Source: Paenibacillus sp. UNC499MF (GTDB lineage Bacteria; Bacillota; Bacilli; Paenibacillales; NBRC-103111). From it: DNA of 64,000 bases. Shown here piece after piece: positions 32,208 to 41,125 of this stretch. The notes under the pieces were generated by a model. That model was not told where the DNA came from. It saw only the letters and a list, made by a program, of their open reading frames with translations, and did not search any database. Position numbers and translations under genes: made by a program. The stretch lies in assembly GCF_900107975.1 (NCBI RefSeq), contig NZ_FNVF01000002.1, forward strand, positions 325,178-389,177. Direction: 5' to 3'. Each line of letters opens with the position of its first letter. Within the stretch, counting starts at the first letter, position 1.

Positions 32208-32699
32208 ATGGACGATTTGAAGCACAAGATTCTGGATATTCTGAAAGAGGATTCCCGCCGCTCTCCGGCGCTTATCGCGACCATGCTGGGAATTACGGAA
32301 GAAGAGGCGTCTGCCGCCATCCGCCAGATGGAAGACGAACACATCATCGTGAAATACGCCACCGTGCTCAACTGGAGCAAAGTGGACAGCGACAAGGTAA
32401 ACGCGCTGATCGAAGTACAGATCACGCCTGAACGGGGAACGGGATTCGACGCGATTGCGGAACGCATTTATTTATATCCGGAAGTAAAGTCGGTCTACCT
32501 GATGTCCGGAGCTTACGACCTGCTTGTGGAGATCGAGGGCCGCACGCTGAGGGAAGTGTCTTCTTTCGTTTCCAGCAAGCTGTCGACACTGGACCGGGTA
32601 CTGTCAACGAAAACTCATTTTATTCTGAAAAAATACAAACAGGATGGGATCATTTTTGATGACCATGAGGATGATCATCGGATGCTGGTCTCACCATAA
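32208..32699 (+). CDS. Lrp/AsnC-family regulator (AlaR-like)
   Basis: A 163-residue regulator. The N-terminal winged helix-turn-helix (about 1-55) has KILDILKEDSRRSPALIATM and EEEASAAIRQMEDEHIIVKY. The C-terminal RAM/AsnC ligand-binding domain (about 65-145) has VNALIEVQITPERGTGFDAI and SVYLMSGAYDLLVEIEG. GGAGG precedes the ATG by seven bases. The aminotransferase gene follows after 12 bases. In B. subtilis the same pair is alaR (yugG) and alaT (yugH), where AlaR activates the alanine transaminase gene. The equivalence is inferred from order and family. Confidence 0.9.
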   Translation: MDDLKHKILDILKEDSRRSPALIATMLGITEEEASAAIRQMEDEHIIVKYATVLNWSKVDSDKVNALIEVQITPERGTGFDAIAERIYLYPEVKSVYLMSGAYDLLVEIEGRTLREVSSFVSSKLSTLDRVLSTKTHFILKKYKQDGIIFDDHEDDHRMLVSP

Positions 32700-32711
32700 A
32701 GGACGATGACG

Positions 32712-33908
32712 ATGATAAACCAGGAAGAAATCGGACGTAAACCGAAATCCATGCAGGGCTATTTGTCACCGCTGGTCCGGGATATTCCTCCTTCGGGCAT
32801 CCGGCGTTTTTTTGATTTGGTAAGCGGAAGCAAGGATATTATTTCTCTGGGCGTCGGGGAGCCGGATTTTGTGACGCCGTGGCATGTCCGCGAGGCATGC
32901 GTGTATTCTCTGGAAAGAGGCCGGACGAATTATACGCCGAACGCTGGCCTTCCTGAGCTTCGCGAAGCGATTGCCGAATATTTGTATACGAATTTTGCCG
33001 TAAAATACGAGCCATCGAACGAAGTCGTCGTTACGGTCGGCGGCAGCGAGGCGATTGACCTTGCGCTGCGCGCGCTGATTACGCCGGGCGATGAAATTCT
33101 CATTCCGGAGCCCTGCTACATCGCATACAGCCCGATCGTCACGATCGGCGGGGGAGTCCCGGTCGGCATCGAGACCTTCGCGAAGGACAGCTTCAAACTG
33201 AAGCCTGAGGCGCTCCGCGCAAGTCTGACGCCGAAATCCAAGGTGCTCGTGCTGAGCTACCCGAGCAATCCGACCGGCGGCATCATGACGTACGAGGATT
33301 GGGAGCCGATCGCCCGTATCGTGGAAGAGAACGATCTGATCGTCATCGCCGATGAAATTTACGCGGAGCTCACATACGGAAGCAGGCACGTGAGCTTCGC
33401 TTCGATGCCGGGCATGCGCGACCGCACGATTCTCGTCAGCGGTTTCGCGAAAGCTTTTGCCATGACGGGATGGAGAGTCGGCTACATGTGCGGGCACCCG
33501 GACCTGATCTCGGCCATGCTGAAGATCCACCAGTACACGGTGATGTGCGCCCCGATCATGGGTCAGATCGCCGCTCTCGAGGCGCTGCGCAACGGCCTGG
33601 AAGAGAAAGACCGGATGATGGAGTCGTATAATCAGCGCCGGCGCCTGGTGGTACAAGGCTTCCGGCAGATCGGTCTCGACTGCCACGAGCCGCAGGGCGC
33701 GTTCTACGCGTTCCCTTCCATCACTTCGACGGGGCTCAGCTCCGAAGAGTTCGCTCAGAGACTTCTGACTGAAGCGAAGGTGGCGGCTGTGCCGGGGCAG
33801 GTGTTCGGGAACGGGGGCGAAGGCTTCGTCCGGTGCTCCTATGCGACTTCCGTTTCACAGCTGAACGAAGCTTTGGACCGTATTGGGTCTTTTGTGAAAA
33901 ATTTGTAA
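32712..33908 (+). CDS. Class I/II aminotransferase (AlaT/PatA-like)
   Basis: A 398-residue PLP-dependent transaminase of the fold type I aspartate-aminotransferase family. Markers are SLGVGEPDFVTPWHV, NYTPNAGLPELREAIA, SYPSNPTGG, DEIYAEL and the PLP lysine (about 247) in SGFAKAFAMTGWRVGY. The C-terminus has FVRCSYATS with the substrate arginine. I chose the ATG at 32712 because AAAGGA is eight bases before it; the ATG at 32706 is too close. It is encoded directly behind an Lrp-type regulator, as in the B. subtilis alaRT operon, so alanine or a branched/aromatic amino acid is the likely substrate. Confidence 0.9.
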   Translation: MINQEEIGRKPKSMQGYLSPLVRDIPPSGIRRFFDLVSGSKDIISLGVGEPDFVTPWHVREACVYSLERGRTNYTPNAGLPELREAIAEYLYTNFAVKYEPSNEVVVTVGGSEAIDLALRALITPGDEILIPEPCYIAYSPIVTIGGGVPVGIETFAKDSFKLKPEALRASLTPKSKVLVLSYPSNPTGGIMTYEDWEPIARIVEENDLIVIADEIYAELTYGSRHVSFASMPGMRDRTILVSGFAKAFAMTGWRVGYMCGHPDLISAMLKIHQYTVMCAPIMGQIAALEALRNGLEEKDRMMESYNQRRRLVVQGFRQIGLDCHEPQGAFYAFPSITSTGLSSEEFAQRLLTEAKVAAVPGQVFGNGGEGFVRCSYATSVSQLNEALDRIGSFVKNL

Positions 33909-33978
33909 AGACTTGTCCCAAAAAATAGTTTTCAGAATCGGAAAAAACTGATATCTTTAGGGTAAAGGAGGGATATGT

Positions 33979-34239
33979 ATGGCTTATTTAGAATATCGTC
34001 TGGCCGACAATTCGGGTTGGTTCAGCCATGACGTTACCGATCAACGCTGGTTATCCAAACGACCTGCCAAATTAGCCTCCCTCTTTCACCTGGAAGAAGA
34101 AATTCAGTTTATGCGGAACAGACTGGAGCAGATGGTCCAGTCCGGTGAGGCTATGACTTCCGAGTCCGTAATTGAAATGAGTATGCTTCTTGATCATAAG
34201 ATTAACGAATATATGAATCTAGTTCAGAAGAGCCGGTAA
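33979..34239 (+). CDS. Spo0E-like aspartyl-phosphate phosphatase
   Basis: An 86-residue helical protein. Residues about 37-82 show the Spo0E family hairpin: LEEEIQFMRNRLEQMVQSGE, then a second helix with SMLLD (68-72) where the family has SQELD, and KINEYM. Spo0E proteins remove phosphate from Spo0A and so delay sporulation. A 35-residue N-terminal extension is unusual for the family. AAGGAGG precedes the ATG. It is monocistronic, with a terminator overlapping the stop codon. Confidence 0.8.
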   Translation: MAYLEYRLADNSGWFSHDVTDQRWLSKRPAKLASLFHLEEEIQFMRNRLEQMVQSGEAMTSESVIEMSMLLDHKINEYMNLVQKSR

Positions 34240-34254
34240 ATGCCGGCTTTTTTG
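34231..34254 (+). terminator. Terminator overlapping the spo0E-like stop codon
   Basis: The stem AGCCGG / CCGGCT has a loop holding the TAA stop and is followed by six T residues. Confidence 0.8.
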
Positions 34255-34293
34255 CAGCGTTTGCACAGGCTATCAGGCTACGGAGGGGTTACG

Positions 34294-34869
34294 ATGACAC
34301 AGAAACGCTGGTTACCGGCTGCTGTACTGCTTCTATTATTCACCGTCTTGGTTTCCGGGTGCGGGAAGGCCCAGCCCAAAGCGGATGTTTCCATCTTTAT
34401 GATGGCCCGCGACGGCATATCGGTCGATGCCGCTTTTAAGCTTGAAAACTCGTTGAAAGCGCTTGTGGGGGACAAGCCGTCGATCTATCTGAACACGTCC
34501 CCGCTTTTTTCCAATGAGAAGATGATTGTCGAAATGGGATACGGTAATCACGGTATCCTGATCATCCCGGAAGAACAGTTTAAGATTTATGCGGCCGAAG
34601 GGGCCTTTTTGCCGCTGGATGAGCATTTCAAGCAGGAAGACTATCCGGAGGGCGTGCTTGAAGCGACGATTGAACCTGCCGGGAAGAAAAAAGACCCGCC
34701 CGAAGCGCCCAAGAAGGAGACGCATCTGTATGGAATACCGCTCCAGTATTCCAAGTGGATGAAGGATAACGGCGTGGAAGGCAAAGGGCTCGTCGCCTTC
34801 ATGGCGGTAAACAGCCGCAATCCCGAGCAGTCGTTCGAGGTGCTCAAGAAGATCGCCGCCAAATCGTGA
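34294..34869 (+). CDS. Uncharacterised lipoprotein
   Basis: A 191-residue lipoprotein with signal peptide and lipobox LVSGC (Cys23). The mature part (DVSIFMMARDGISVDAAFKL, NEKMIVEMGYGNHGILIIPE) has alternating strands and helices that recall part of a solute-binding protein, but it is too short for a full one and lacks a second lobe. GGAGGGG precedes the ATG at 34294. I do not recognise a named family. It lies between a Spo0E-like gene and the cobalamin riboswitch, without evident operon partners. Confidence 0.72.
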   Translation: MTQKRWLPAAVLLLLFTVLVSGCGKAQPKADVSIFMMARDGISVDAAFKLENSLKALVGDKPSIYLNTSPLFSNEKMIVEMGYGNHGILIIPEEQFKIYAAEGAFLPLDEHFKQEDYPEGVLEATIEPAGKKKDPPEAPKKETHLYGIPLQYSKWMKDNGVEGKGLVAFMAVNSRNPEQSFEVLKKIAAKS

Positions 34870-34948
34870 CGCGCCGGCCTTGGCGCAGCCGTGACTCTAC
34901 AGCACAAGGCCAGCGCCTCGGCCGCGCTCGCTGCGGTGACTAAAGTCC

Positions 34949-34978
34949 TTGTCTTTCCGGCGCCGCTTGGCCTATAAT
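34949..34978 (+). promoter_or_regulatory. Sigma-A promoter of the cobalamin operon
   Basis: TTGTCT and TATAAT are separated by 18 bases, about 30-50 bases before the start of the riboswitch fold. Confidence 0.75.
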
Positions 34979-35004
34979 GGGGGATGAACTTGAAGGCCCA
35001 ACCT

Positions 35005-35205
35005 CATACGTTTACCGTCAGGTCCCGAAGCGGCGTCTCTCAGCGGAGATAAAGCCCAGGGTGAAAAGGGAAGCCGGTGCAAATCCGGCACGGTCCCGCC
35101 ACTGTAATACGGAGATCGTCTTACGATGCCACTGTCCGCACGCGGATGGGAAGGCAAGACGGTCGACTATCCGTAAGTCAGGAGACCTGCCTGCCGGTTT
35201 GCAGC
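35005..35205 (+). promoter_or_regulatory. Cobalamin (B12) riboswitch
   Basis: All core blocks are present in order: AAAGCCCAGGGTGAAAAGGG-type entry (35050s), GCCGGTGCAAATCCGGC, GGTCCCGCCACTGTAA, GCCACTGTCC, GGGAAGGC, and the 3' box GTAAGTCAGGAGACCTGCC (about 35173-35191). A strong terminator follows at 35289, so adenosylcobalamin should lower expression of the btu/cob genes by premature termination. Confidence 0.97.
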
Positions 35206-35288
35206 ACAATATCCTTCGAGGAGAGGATCGCGCGAAACCGGAAAGGACGTCCGACTGACGTCCGTTTCACCTCGTGATTCTGAAAGTT

Positions 35289-35322
35289 ATCCCCTCTATC
35301 TCCGGATAGAGGGGATTTTTTG
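35289..35322 (+). terminator. Expression-platform terminator of the cobalamin riboswitch
   Basis: A perfect 12-bp stem (ATCCCCTCTATC / GATAGAGGGGAT) with a TCCG loop and six T residues lies between the aptamer and the first gene. Confidence 0.93.
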
Positions 35323-35387
35323 TTGACATGCGCGAACATCGTGGGACAAACCTCAAGTCAAACTAAACCGGTAAGGGAGTAGAGAAC

Positions 35388-36395
35388 ATGAACAACGAAC
35401 GAAGAACCGCCAGGGGTTTCAAATACGCCCTGCTGCTGCTTGTTTTGACACTGGCCTTCGGGCTGACGGCCTGCGGCCAGAAAAGCGCGGATAACGGGAC
35501 GGCGGGGACGGCCTCTCCGGCGGCTAGCACCGCTCCGCAAACGAACGCGAAGAAAACGCAGTATCCTTTGAAAGTAACCGATGCGACAGGCAAGGAATTT
35601 ACATTCGAGAAAGCGCCCGAGAAAATCGTTTCGGTGTCGCCTGCCGAGACGGAAGCTCTTTTTGCGATCGGCCTGGGCGATAAAATCGTCGGCGTGTCCG
35701 ATTTTGACGATTATCCGGCGGAAGCGAAAACGAAGCCGAAAATGGGCGGAATTACGCAGCCTAACCAGGAATCCGTTATCGCGTCGGGAGCCGACATTGT
35801 TTTTACAGGCGTTTCGATGAAAAAAGAATCGGTCGAGAAGCTGCGTGCCATGGGCATCAACGTTTTTAAGGTAGAGCCTAAGACGCTTGACGACGTCATA
35901 AAAAATATTCAGCTTTACGGTCAGATTGCCGACCATCAGGAGCAGGCGGAAAAAGTCGTCGCAAAAATGAAAGAAGACCGTCAGAAAGTCACGGATGCTG
36001 TAAAAACCGTGGCGGCGGACAAGAAGAAAAAAGTCTATATCGAATTTTCCCCGGGCTGGACAGTCGGCAAGGGCGAATTTATGGATGAGCTCATCACCTT
36101 GGCAGGCGGTGTCAACGTCGCTTCCGACATTACGGGCTGGAAGCAGATCAGCGAGGAGAAAATCATCCAGCAGAACCCGGACGTTATTTTATTCGCCAAA
36201 GACGTGGTGGATGACAAAACGAAAAAGAGTCTCGAAGAACTTATTCGCGGACGCAGCGGATGGAACGAGATCAATGCGGTCAAAAACAACCAGGTAATCG
36301 GTCTCGACCAGAATACGCTGAGCCGTCCGGGCCCGCGTCTGACAGACGGACTTCTGCAAATGGCCAAAGCCGTTTATCCGGACCTGGTGAAATAA
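35388..36395 (+). CDS. btuF: Corrinoid ABC transporter substrate-binding lipoprotein
   Basis: A 335-residue lipoprotein with lipobox GLTAC (Cys29). The mature part is a class III binding protein: KIVSVSPAETEALFAIGLGD, MGGITQPNQESVIASGADIV, a long backbone helix, and a C-terminal lobe with IEFSPGWTVGKGEFMDEL. The cobalamin riboswitch directly before it, and permease, ATPase and cobalamin-assembly genes behind it, mark it as BtuF rather than a ferric siderophore binder. The ATG has AAGGGAG upstream. The btuC gene starts immediately after its stop. Confidence 0.93.
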   Translation: MNNERRTARGFKYALLLLVLTLAFGLTACGQKSADNGTAGTASPAASTAPQTNAKKTQYPLKVTDATGKEFTFEKAPEKIVSVSPAETEALFAIGLGDKIVGVSDFDDYPAEAKTKPKMGGITQPNQESVIASGADIVFTGVSMKKESVEKLRAMGINVFKVEPKTLDDVIKNIQLYGQIADHQEQAEKVVAKMKEDRQKVTDAVKTVAADKKKKVYIEFSPGWTVGKGEFMDELITLAGGVNVASDITGWKQISEEKIIQQNPDVILFAKDVVDDKTKKSLEELIRGRSGWNEINAVKNNQVIGLDQNTLSRPGPRLTDGLLQMAKAVYPDLVK

Positions 36396-37433
36396 ATGAA
36401 GCCTAAATGGGGACTTTGGGGAGGAGTAGGAGTTTTACTCCTTCTTCTTTCTATTGTGCTGAGTCTTTCGCTGGGCTCGGCCCATCTGCCGGTGAGTCAG
36501 ATCGCTTCGATTCTGGGGAGCAAGCTGCCTTGGATCGGAGATAAAATCACGCCGGACTGGCCCGTATCCTCGGAGCAGATTATTATGAAGGTAAGGCTGC
36601 CGCGCGTGATGCTGGCCATCCTGGTGGGAGCCTCCCTTTCGGTAGCGGGAGCCGCTTTTCAAGGCGTCCTGCGCAATCCGCTTGCGGACCCTTATACGCT
36701 CGGGGTCAGCAGCGGAACAAGCGTGGGCGCGGCGTTCGTTATCTACTTCGGTCTGCAGACGACGTTTTTCGGTGCGTGGACGATACCGGTCGTCGGTTTT
36801 GCGACAGGAGCGGTTTCGCTCTGGATCGTATTGCGCCTGGCCCAGACCGACGGCAAAATCCGTATGGAGACGCTGCTGCTTTCCGGTGTCGTGATGCAGG
36901 CGTTTCTCGGCTCGGTGGTTTCTTTTCTCGTGTCGATGTCCAAGCAGGTCGTTAACGAAATCGTTTTCTGGCTGATGGGAAGCCTGGCCATGAAAGGCTG
37001 GTCGTACACAACCGTTCTCCTGCCGTATTTCATCGTAACTTTTGTTGTGCTGTACAGCTATGCGCGGACACTTAACCTGCTGGCGCTCGGGGAACGTCAG
37101 GCGGCCCATCTCGGGATCCATGTCGAGCGGACGAAGCTGATCGTCCTCATTACCGCCACATTGGTGACGGCTGCCGCCGTTTCCGTGTCCGGCGTAATCG
37201 GGTTTGTCGGACTGATCGTGCCTCATCTGATCCGTTTGATCGCCGGTCCGGATTACCGGCTGATCGTGCCGCTGTCGGCCGTTGGCGGAGCCATCTACGT
37301 CCTGTGGGCCGATACGCTGGCCCGGACGCTTCTGAGCCCGACGGAGATTCCTCTCGGGGTCATCACCGCGTTTCTGGGTGCGCCGTTCTTCGCTTATCTG
37401 CTGCGCAAACAGAGGAAATGGGGGAGAAGCTGA
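36396..37433 (+). CDS. btuC: Corrinoid ABC transporter permease
   Basis: A 345-residue FecCD-family permease with about ten hydrophobic segments. Signatures are VRLPRVMLAILVGASLSVAG, FQGVLRNPLADPYTLGVSSG, VSVSGVIGFVGLIVPHLIRL and the C-terminal PTEIPLGVITAFLGAPFFAYLL. It would dimerise and form the channel fed by BtuF. The ATG follows the btuF stop with no gap, and the next gene overlaps by one base, so the three are translated as a unit. Confidence 0.95.
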   Translation: MKPKWGLWGGVGVLLLLLSIVLSLSLGSAHLPVSQIASILGSKLPWIGDKITPDWPVSSEQIIMKVRLPRVMLAILVGASLSVAGAAFQGVLRNPLADPYTLGVSSGTSVGAAFVIYFGLQTTFFGAWTIPVVGFATGAVSLWIVLRLAQTDGKIRMETLLLSGVVMQAFLGSVVSFLVSMSKQVVNEIVFWLMGSLAMKGWSYTTVLLPYFIVTFVVLYSYARTLNLLALGERQAAHLGIHVERTKLIVLITATLVTAAAVSVSGVIGFVGLIVPHLIRLIAGPDYRLIVPLSAVGGAIYVLWADTLARTLLSPTEIPLGVITAFLGAPFFAYLLRKQRKWGRS

Positions 37434-38218
37434 TGGAACCGATTATCGAAGTGCAGGGGGCGGGAAAAAGTTTCGGCGGAACCCGCGTGCTCAAAGATAT
37501 ACGTTTCGAAGTGAAGCCCGGCGAATTTTTCGGCATCATCGGGCCCAACGGGAGCGGGAAATCGACTCTGCTAAGACTTGTTTCCGGCGTTGATCCTCTT
37601 ACGGAGGGCCGTATTCTGCTGCAGGGGAAGGAAGTCGCGGGCTATTCCCGCAAGGAGCTCGCCCGCTGGCTTGCCGTGCTTCAGCAGGATGCGCTGCCTC
37701 CGCTCGGTTTCACCGTCCGCGAGGTGGTTGAAATGGGCCGGTTCCCTTTCCAGAACTGGCTCGGGGAAGACCGGGAGGACGCCGCCGCTCTCGTCGACCG
37801 GATTATGCGGCGTCTCGATCTGGAGGCACTGGCCGACCGGACGGTGGAGAATTTGAGCGGCGGCCAGAAACAGCGTGTGGCGCTGGCCAAGGTGATGGCC
37901 CAAGAGCCTCGCCTTCTGCTGCTCGATGAGCCTACGACTTATCTGGACATCGGCTACCAGATGCAGCTTATGGACTACGTGCGGCAGTGGCAGCGGGAAG
38001 AAGGACTGACGGTAGTCGCTGTTCTTCACGATCTGAACCTGGCCGCCCTCTACTGCGAACGGCTTCTTGTCGTTCATGAGGGAGAAGGCGTATCGATCGG
38101 TACGCCCGAGGAGATTATGAGAAGCGAGCTGATCCGGGACGTCTACGGGACGGAACCGATCGTTCTGGAGCATCCGGAGCACGGCATTCCTCAAATTCTG
38201 CTGCGCCGGGGAGATTAA
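37433..38218 (+). CDS. btuD: Corrinoid ABC transporter ATP-binding protein
   Basis: A 261-residue ATPase with Walker A GPNGSGKST (37-45), Q loop VLQQDALPP, signature LSGGQKQR (141-148), Walker B LLLLDEP (161-167) and the H loop in VLHDLNLAALYC. It powers BtuC2 and belongs to the FecE/BtuD group. The ATG overlaps the btuC stop (TGATG). A weak hairpin (CGCCC / GGGCG then TTTT) at 38236-38252 may attenuate transcription before cobT. Confidence 0.95.
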   Translation: MEPIIEVQGAGKSFGGTRVLKDIRFEVKPGEFFGIIGPNGSGKSTLLRLVSGVDPLTEGRILLQGKEVAGYSRKELARWLAVLQQDALPPLGFTVREVVEMGRFPFQNWLGEDREDAAALVDRIMRRLDLEALADRTVENLSGGQKQRVALAKVMAQEPRLLLLDEPTTYLDIGYQMQLMDYVRQWQREEGLTVVAVLHDLNLAALYCERLLVVHEGEGVSIGTPEEIMRSELIRDVYGTEPIVLEHPEHGIPQILLRRGD

Positions 38219-38381
38219 ACCTCGTAAGCTCTGTGCGCCCACAGGGCGTTTTACATATCGGCCGGCATGCGGACGGTCAATAAGGCATGCGTACTCTGCA
38301 TGAATATCAAAATACAAACTGCCAGAAGCAGATTATAGCAAGTTGAAACAAGTAGCATCGAGATACCGAGGAGGAACAAAC

Positions 38382-39431
38382 ATGAACGAACTTCAGGATG
38401 TAATCGGCGCCATACGCCCGCTCCGTCAGGAAGCGATGGAGGCGGCGTCCGTCCATCTCGATAATCTGACCAAACCGCCGGGAAGCCTCGGCAAGCTGGA
38501 GGATATGGCACGCCAGCTTGCGGGAATTACCGGAGAGGTTACGCCCGATACGAGCCGCAAGGCGATCGTCGTCATGGCGGCCGATCACGGCGTCTGCGAA
38601 GAAGGCGTCAGCGCGTTTCCGCAGGAAGTGACCCGCCAGATGGTGATGAACTTCCTGCAGGGCGGCGCGGCTGTCAATGTGCTGGCCCGGCATGCGGGAG
38701 CGGAAGTCGTATGCGTCGATATCGGCGTCAACGCCGACCTGGAGCATCCGGATCTCCTCTCCCGCAAAGTCCGGAAAGGCACGGCCAATATGGCCCGTGA
38801 GGCCGCAATGTCCCGCGAAGAGGCTCTGCAGGCCATCCGCGCCGGAGTCGAGGTCGCTGACATGCTGGCGGGACAAGGCGTGCGGGTTCTGGCGACCGGG
38901 GAGATGGGGATCGGCAATACGACGGCCAGCTCCGCCCTGCTGAGCGTGCTCGGTGGCATCGACGTCCAGGACGCGGTAGGACGCGGAACGGGCATCGACG
39001 ATGCCCGCTGGCTGCACAAGCAGGAAGTCGTCCGCAAGGCGATTGAGATCAACAAGCCGGATGCGGAAGATGCGCTTGATGCCCTCGCCAAGATCGGCGG
39101 GCTCGAAATCGCGGGCCTGACCGGTGTCATCCTCGGTGCGGCGAAGAATGCTTGCCCGGTCGTGATCGACGGGTTCATCTCTTCGGCCGCCGCGCTGGTT
39201 GCTTCCCGGCTGGCTCCGGAATCCCAGCCGTATATGATCGCCTCCCACCAGTCGCACGAGCAGGGGCACGCACGAATGCTGGAAGCGGTAGGGCTCAGTC
39301 CCATGCTGCATATGGATATGAGACTGGGAGAAGGGACCGGGGCTGCTCTGTGTTTCACGCTTATGGATGCGGCAGGCAAGATTATGCGAGAGATGGCTTC
39401 TTTCGAGAGCGCCGGAGTGTCGCGGGCCTAA
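38382..39431 (+). CDS. cobT: Nicotinate-nucleotide--dimethylbenzimidazole phosphoribosyltransferase
   Basis: A 349-residue enzyme that activates the lower ligand of cobalamin to alpha-ribazole phosphate. Markers: LTKPPGSLGKLEDMA, the VMAADHGVCEEGVS loop, TGEMGIGNTTASSA, GRGTGIDD and the catalytic glutamate region RLGEGTGAAL near the C-terminus. GAGGAGG precedes the ATG at 38382. The cobU start overlaps its stop by one base. The unusual order, with transport first and cobT next, shows a salvage-and-finish cobalamin operon. Confidence 0.96.
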   Translation: MNELQDVIGAIRPLRQEAMEAASVHLDNLTKPPGSLGKLEDMARQLAGITGEVTPDTSRKAIVVMAADHGVCEEGVSAFPQEVTRQMVMNFLQGGAAVNVLARHAGAEVVCVDIGVNADLEHPDLLSRKVRKGTANMAREAAMSREEALQAIRAGVEVADMLAGQGVRVLATGEMGIGNTTASSALLSVLGGIDVQDAVGRGTGIDDARWLHKQEVVRKAIEINKPDAEDALDALAKIGGLEIAGLTGVILGAAKNACPVVIDGFISSAAALVASRLAPESQPYMIASHQSHEQGHARMLEAVGLSPMLHMDMRLGEGTGAALCFTLMDAAGKIMREMASFESAGVSRA

Positions 39432-40024
39432 TGAATCCGACGCATGAACATACAGCGGGATCGGGAGCCGTTCTCGTTACCGGCGGCGCCAGAAGCGGCA
39501 AAAGCTCGTTTGCCGAGCAGCTGTCTGCCCGGCTTGCCGCACACGGCACTTATCTCGCAACGGCCCGGATCTGGGACGAGGAGATGCGTCAGCGGATCGC
39601 GCTGCACCGCACACAGCGAGAACAGTCCGGCTTTCCCTGGGTTACGGCGGAAGAGCCGATGGAGCTTTCCGCGGCGCTGAGGACGTGCAGCGGCAGCAGG
39701 GGGCCGGGCGTCGTCCTCGTGGACTGCCTGACGCTGTGGCTTTCCAATCGCCTGCTGCAGGTCGAGTCTTCGCCGGATGCTGCGGAACAGGTGAATGCCG
39801 CCGTGGATGAGCTTGTCCGGACAGTTGAAGCTTACGAGGGGCCGCTCGTGCTCGTCACGAACGAAGTGGGCAGCGGAATTGTACCCGAATATCCTCTCGG
39901 TCGTCTGTACCGGGATCTGGCCGGCCGGATGAATCAGCGGCTGGCACAAGTTTGCGGCCAAGTTTTTCTGGTGACTGCCGGGATACCGGTCGAGCTGAAA
40001 AGCCGGGCTTACCGGTTTGAATAG
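39431..40024 (+). CDS. cobU: Adenosylcobinamide kinase / adenosylcobinamide-phosphate guanylyltransferase
   Basis: A 197-residue bifunctional enzyme with P-loop TGGARSGKSSFAE (about 17-29), the ATARIWDEEMRQRIALHR motif, VVLVDCLTLWLSN Walker-B-like strand and VTNEVGSGIVPEYPLGR. It phosphorylates adenosylcobinamide and then transfers GMP, giving the substrate of CobS. The start overlaps the cobT stop (TAATG). cbiB follows after nine bases. Confidence 0.94.
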   Translation: MNPTHEHTAGSGAVLVTGGARSGKSSFAEQLSARLAAHGTYLATARIWDEEMRQRIALHRTQREQSGFPWVTAEEPMELSAALRTCSGSRGPGVVLVDCLTLWLSNRLLQVESSPDAAEQVNAAVDELVRTVEAYEGPLVLVTNEVGSGIVPEYPLGRLYRDLAGRMNQRLAQVCGQVFLVTAGIPVELKSRAYRFE

Positions 40025-40033
40025 AGGGAACTC

Positions 40034-41125
40034 ATGATTTTTTATTCGCTGAAGGAAATTTTGTGGATGATGCTGGTGGCCATTGCCGTCGACTTGGTGA
40101 TCGGCGACCCGAAGTGGCCGACGCATCCTGTGATCCGCATCGGGAGTCTGATCAGCTTTCTGGAACGGAAGCTGAGAAGAGAATCCGCATCGCGCGAGAA
40201 GGCGGCCGGAGATGCGGAAAATACGAGCGAAGCCCCAACGGGGGCGGACGGCGGCATGTTCGCTGACGCCGGCGCGAAGGACAAGGCAGGCGGACAAGCT
40301 GTGCTGTCTCCGCGCTCTTTAAAGCTGTGGGGGGTTGTGCTGGCCGCAGCCGTCATGCTGGCCGCATTTGCCGCCATGCTGGCCGTAACGGCCGTAGCCG
40401 CGGCGATTCACCCGTGGCTGGGATACGCGGTGACGACGTGGTTCATTTCGACGACGATAGCCGTCAAAGGCTTAAAAGACGCTGCGCGGCTGGTGGCAGT
40501 GCCTCTCGCCGCCGGAGATATGGCCGCCGCGCGCAAATATACCGGCTATATCGTCGGCCGTGACACGAAGCACCTCGACGAAGGCGAACTGACGCGCGCC
40601 GTCGTCGAAACAGTCGCCGAGAACACCGTCGACGGAGTCGTTTCTCCGCTGTTCTACGCCCTCATCGGCGGAGCGCCTCTGGCGATGCTGTACCGGGCGG
40701 CGAATACGCTGGACTCTATGGTCGGCTACAAGAACGACCGGTACAGACATTTCGGCTGGGCCTCCGCGCGGTGGGACGACGTGATGAACTGGATTCCGGC
40801 CAGATTGACCGGAATCCTGCTCATTCTGGCAGCGGCCGTACAGCCGAAGATGAGCGCTTTCCGGGCGGCCCGCTCGGTAGGGAGGTTTGCCAGGCTCCAT
40901 CCGAGCCCGAACAGCGGGATTCCGGAGTCGGCCGTTGCCGGGGCGCTCGGCATCGAGCTGGGCGGGCGCAATACGTACGGAACCGTGGTCAGCGAGCGCG
41001 CACGCATGGGCTGGCCGCTCAGACCGCGGAGCCGCGGTGATATCGACGGAACAGTCCGGCTGCTGTACGGGGCGGCGGGCTGGCTGGCAGGAGGAATATT
41101 ATGCGCAATCTGGCTGCTGAATTAA
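40034..41125 (+). CDS. cbiB: Adenosylcobinamide-phosphate synthase
   Basis: A 363-residue multi-pass membrane enzyme that attaches the aminopropanol (phosphate) arm to adenosylcobyric acid. Markers: VDLVIGDPKWPTHPV near the start, VAENTVDGVVSPLFYALIGG, NTLDSMVGYKNDRYRHFG, SPNSGIPESAVAGALGIELG. Residues about 50-92 are an Ala/Gly/Asp/Glu/Lys-rich low-complexity insert between helices, not part of the core family. cobS overlaps its 3' end by 25 bases. Known as CobD in Pseudomonas naming. Confidence 0.94.
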   Translation: MIFYSLKEILWMMLVAIAVDLVIGDPKWPTHPVIRIGSLISFLERKLRRESASREKAAGDAENTSEAPTGADGGMFADAGAKDKAGGQAVLSPRSLKLWGVVLAAAVMLAAFAAMLAVTAVAAAIHPWLGYAVTTWFISTTIAVKGLKDAARLVAVPLAAGDMAAARKYTGYIVGRDTKHLDEGELTRAVVETVAENTVDGVVSPLFYALIGGAPLAMLYRAANTLDSMVGYKNDRYRHFGWASARWDDVMNWIPARLTGILLILAAAVQPKMSAFRAARSVGRFARLHPSPNSGIPESAVAGALGIELGGRNTYGTVVSERARMGWPLRPRSRGDIDGTVRLLYGAAGWLAGGILCAIWLLN

